Assembly: GCF_009870125.1 (NCBI RefSeq)
Contig: NC_046682.1
Coordinates: forward strand, 1,550,001 to 1,614,000
DNA: 64,000 bases
DNA from: Drosophila pseudoobscura
Taxonomy: Eukaryota; Arthropoda; Insecta; Diptera; Drosophilidae
Reading direction: 5' to 3'
This document shows, piece after piece, positions 62,228 through 64,000 of this stretch. A model generated the notes under the pieces. That model saw only the letters and a list, made by a program, of their open reading frames with translations, had not been told where the DNA came from and made no database searches. Each line of letters begins with the position of its first letter. The first letter of the stretch is position 1. Made by a program: the position numbers and the translations under genes.

Positions 62228-62560
62228 TTGACTGGAAAATTTATGTTACACCAGAATATGTAAATACTGGAAAATTTATAACTAACCAGAATATGTAAGG
62301 ACTGGAAAGTTTATAACTAACCAGAATATGGAAAGACTGGAAAATTTATAGCAAACCATAATATGTAAAGACTAGAAAAATGTATAGCAAACCAGAATAT
62401 GTAAGGACTGGAAAAAAATATAGCACTGTACGATCAACCACATTTCCCATACATATTTGGAAAATAAAAGATCGCTGATGAGGAAGAGTGGTTTCTTCCG
62501 AAACAGTTTATATAAAAAAAAGTTTTTATGCAATTATTAATAGTATTTTTATTGTATTTG
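62228..62560 (-). repeat. Right terminal inverted repeat with five ~36-bp tandem units
   Basis: Reverse-complement of 59240-59575, with five tandem units at about 62228-62410 and the conserved outer part at 62420-62560. Confidence 0.8.
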
Positions 62561-62577
62561 TACCTTACCTTAAATTG

Positions 62578-62842
62578 ATGCGGCAAACGCACGTGCTGGC
62601 ATTAAAAATGAATTTGGTTGAACCCAAAAGGACCAACACTATGGTGGTGGAATCCAATGAGGGGCTGTTAAAAAAGTGCTTTCCACTTTACAAATTGGAA
62701 GAAAAAGAACGAATGGATGATAAGTCGTTTCCGATCGCCTGCTTCGTGCTGATGAGATGTACCGATCGAATTACCATCAATTTCATATCAAAACGCAAAT
62801 CCAAATCTAAACAACATTGCGTTTAGTATTTTTTAAAGAACG
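62578..62842 (+). pseudogene. Coding-like duplicated segment, right copy
   Basis: Starts within 20 bp of the right TIR end. Open frame reads MNLVEPKRTNTMVVESNEGL ... KLEEKERMDDKSFPIACFVL and ends KRKSKSKQHCV with stop TAG at 62824-62826. It matches 57396-57680 in the same orientation, including the downstream AGTATTTTTTAAAGA. The parent gene is unknown. Confidence 0.5.
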
Positions 62843-62846
62843 TCTA

Positions 62847-64000
62847 AATAAATAAAAAAAATATCACAAACTCATTAGAAAAGACTACTTTTGGCTCACA
62901 CTTACTTATAAATGTACTCGTACATATGTTTCACAAGAACATTTACATATGTACATACATACTTACGCAGGCAATGGGACTTTCATTTGCATATTTGGCG
63001 CACAATAGGCCGACAACGACCCTTCCTCTGACCCTTATGCTCTGCTCTGGTCTGTGAACGGGCACTTACAATCGTAGTTCAAAGAGAGCTTTGCTTTTGT
63101 ATCACTGGCTTTTTTTTTTTTGTTGGATGCGCTTTGTGTTTGTGAGTGTTATTTGTTTGTTGTTTGTTGCTGGTGCACTTGTTTGGTCAAAAAGCTGCAA
63201 ACAAAGAGCCGACTGGACCGCGTTCAGCTTACGAAGGACAACAGTCTATACTTGCCATCCGTCACGTCACCCCTGTCTGTCGACGGCTCTATGTATGTAT
63301 TATTTATGCCTGCTTATATTTGTTCATTTTTGCCTTACACTTTGCCACATCTCAAATTTGTTTCGCTATTCAAAGAAAGGCTAAACAATTGCCCTCTTAT
63401 GCCCTTTTATGTCCAAATACTTGTATATATTTCGTTGTAAGCTTAGCACACCCTCTATTTCCTCGGACCCAGTCGAATTTCAATTCCAGCGGACATTTGG
63501 TACTGACTTAGAAGTAAGCTCTGGGTAAAGCAAAACAATTATCTGTTGGCTTATCCGGGCATCAAAAATCTTTTAAGCATGTAGGATCCATTCAGATGAC
63601 AATTTGAATATACAATGCTGACTTTTCGGAAGTGTGTTTCGATGTGACGAGATTATTATAATGTCGAACGAAAGCTAAGTCGATTAAGCCAAGTCAGCAG
63701 TTACAAGTCTAGTATGTACACAAAATATTTTGTTAGTGAACGGAATGAAACCAAACATTACTAAGTATAGTGAAATTGTGATCTATAGTTTAACTCAGGA
63801 AAACTTACGTTTACACATTTTACGTCGAAATTCCATAGAAATATCAATGATATACTTAATATGAATGCAAGGGCCCCAAGCAGAGAAATACTTTCCTGCT
63901 ATTTTCATATATGATATTGTCATAGTAATCTGAAATCAGAGTACATTCTGATGAAGGAGATCATCAGCCGAACAGCCGAGTCAATGTAACTATTTGCCAC
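62847..64000. other. Right end of the window, no gene recognised
   Basis: AT-rich sequence with CATACATA tracts near 62920-62960. Overlapping open frames at 63091-63511 (three frames) are not supported as a gene. It could contain upstream untranslated exons of Sox102F. Confidence 0.4.

Larger units (their letters stand above)
59240..62560. mobile_element. DNA transposon with long TIRs containing tandem subrepeats
   Basis: About 330-bp terminal inverted repeats (left about 59240-59575, right about 62228-62560) matched by eye over almost their full length, including AATTGCATAAAAACTTTTTT, TTTCGGAAGAAACCACTCTT and CCTCATCAGCGA on the left and their complements on the right. Inside each arm lie five tandem units of about 36 bp (CCAGTCTTTACATATTCTGG + TTAGTTATAAATTTT). 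The interior has decayed coding fragments (59640-60000 minus, 61711-62200 plus) and an inverted DINE-1 (60729-61706). Long repeat-bearing TIRs recall Galileo-type P-superfamily elements, but I cannot assign a superfamily. Confidence 0.75.

Noticed and set aside
63091..63511. Overlapping ORFs of about 100-120 aa at the right edge
   Set aside because: Three frames are open at once over the same stretch, which suggests low stop density rather than coding sequence.
1..64000. tRNA, rRNA or snoRNA genes
   Set aside because: I looked for A/B-box and rRNA-like conserved strings and saw none that I could support by eye.

Overview
This is eukaryotic DNA and almost certainly Drosophila. It is AT-rich, with short introns, abundant CATA/TATG microsatellite tracts, and many copies of a DINE-1/mini-me (Helentron-type) repeat carrying the GTCY microsatellite. 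Its three recognisable single-copy genes, bent (projectin), MED26 and the SoxD gene Sox102F, are fourth (dot) chromosome genes in D. melanogaster, so the window is most likely Muller element F. The DINE-1 type (termini resembling TACCCGATACT and GTTCCCCCTCGT) and LOA/Bilbo-like and CR1-like LINEs suggest an obscura-group species. The species itself is an inference from memory.

Layout. 1-3266 (+): the six last coding segments of bent, running from just after the kinase region through a Ser/Thr/Pro-rich linker into three Ig domains. 4008-4527 (+): an unidentified ORF. 4837-10137 (-): a complete five-exon MED26 gene (about 1602 aa), with an M1BP-type promoter motif near 10.73 kb. 11605-12294 (-): the last three exons of an unidentified gene, whose upstream part meets a DINE-1 copy. 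12.34-29.35 kb: a transposon-rich block. It holds full-length and remnant DINE-1 copies, a CR1-like LINE with a missing endonuclease region, a cut-and-paste transposase remnant, an LOA-clade LINE with a younger LINE nested in its RNase H region (flanked by a duplication of about 220 bp), and broken host-like coding fragments. 31338-55555 (-): the Sox102F coding region. I assembled it from five exons with matching splice phases (about 938 aa). One intron of about 19.8 kb begins with a GC donor and contains several DINE-1 copies. 57.3-62.85 kb: a terminal-inverted-repeat element (about 59.24-62.56 kb) whose arms carry five tandem units of about 36 bp. It hosts an inverted DINE-1 copy and lies between two direct copies of an unidentified coding-like segment.

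The three host genes have unrelated jobs: flight-muscle elasticity (bent), transcription coactivation (MED26) and a developmental HMG-box factor (Sox102F). They are neighbours, not an operon. The most unusual structures are the large duplication around the nested LINE, the tandem-repeat TIR element, the exon-intron structure of Sox102F with a GC-AG intron, a near-perfect 36-bp palindrome between two genes, and the broken LINEs. All identifications rest on reading the translated sequence and splice phases by eye. No database search was run.
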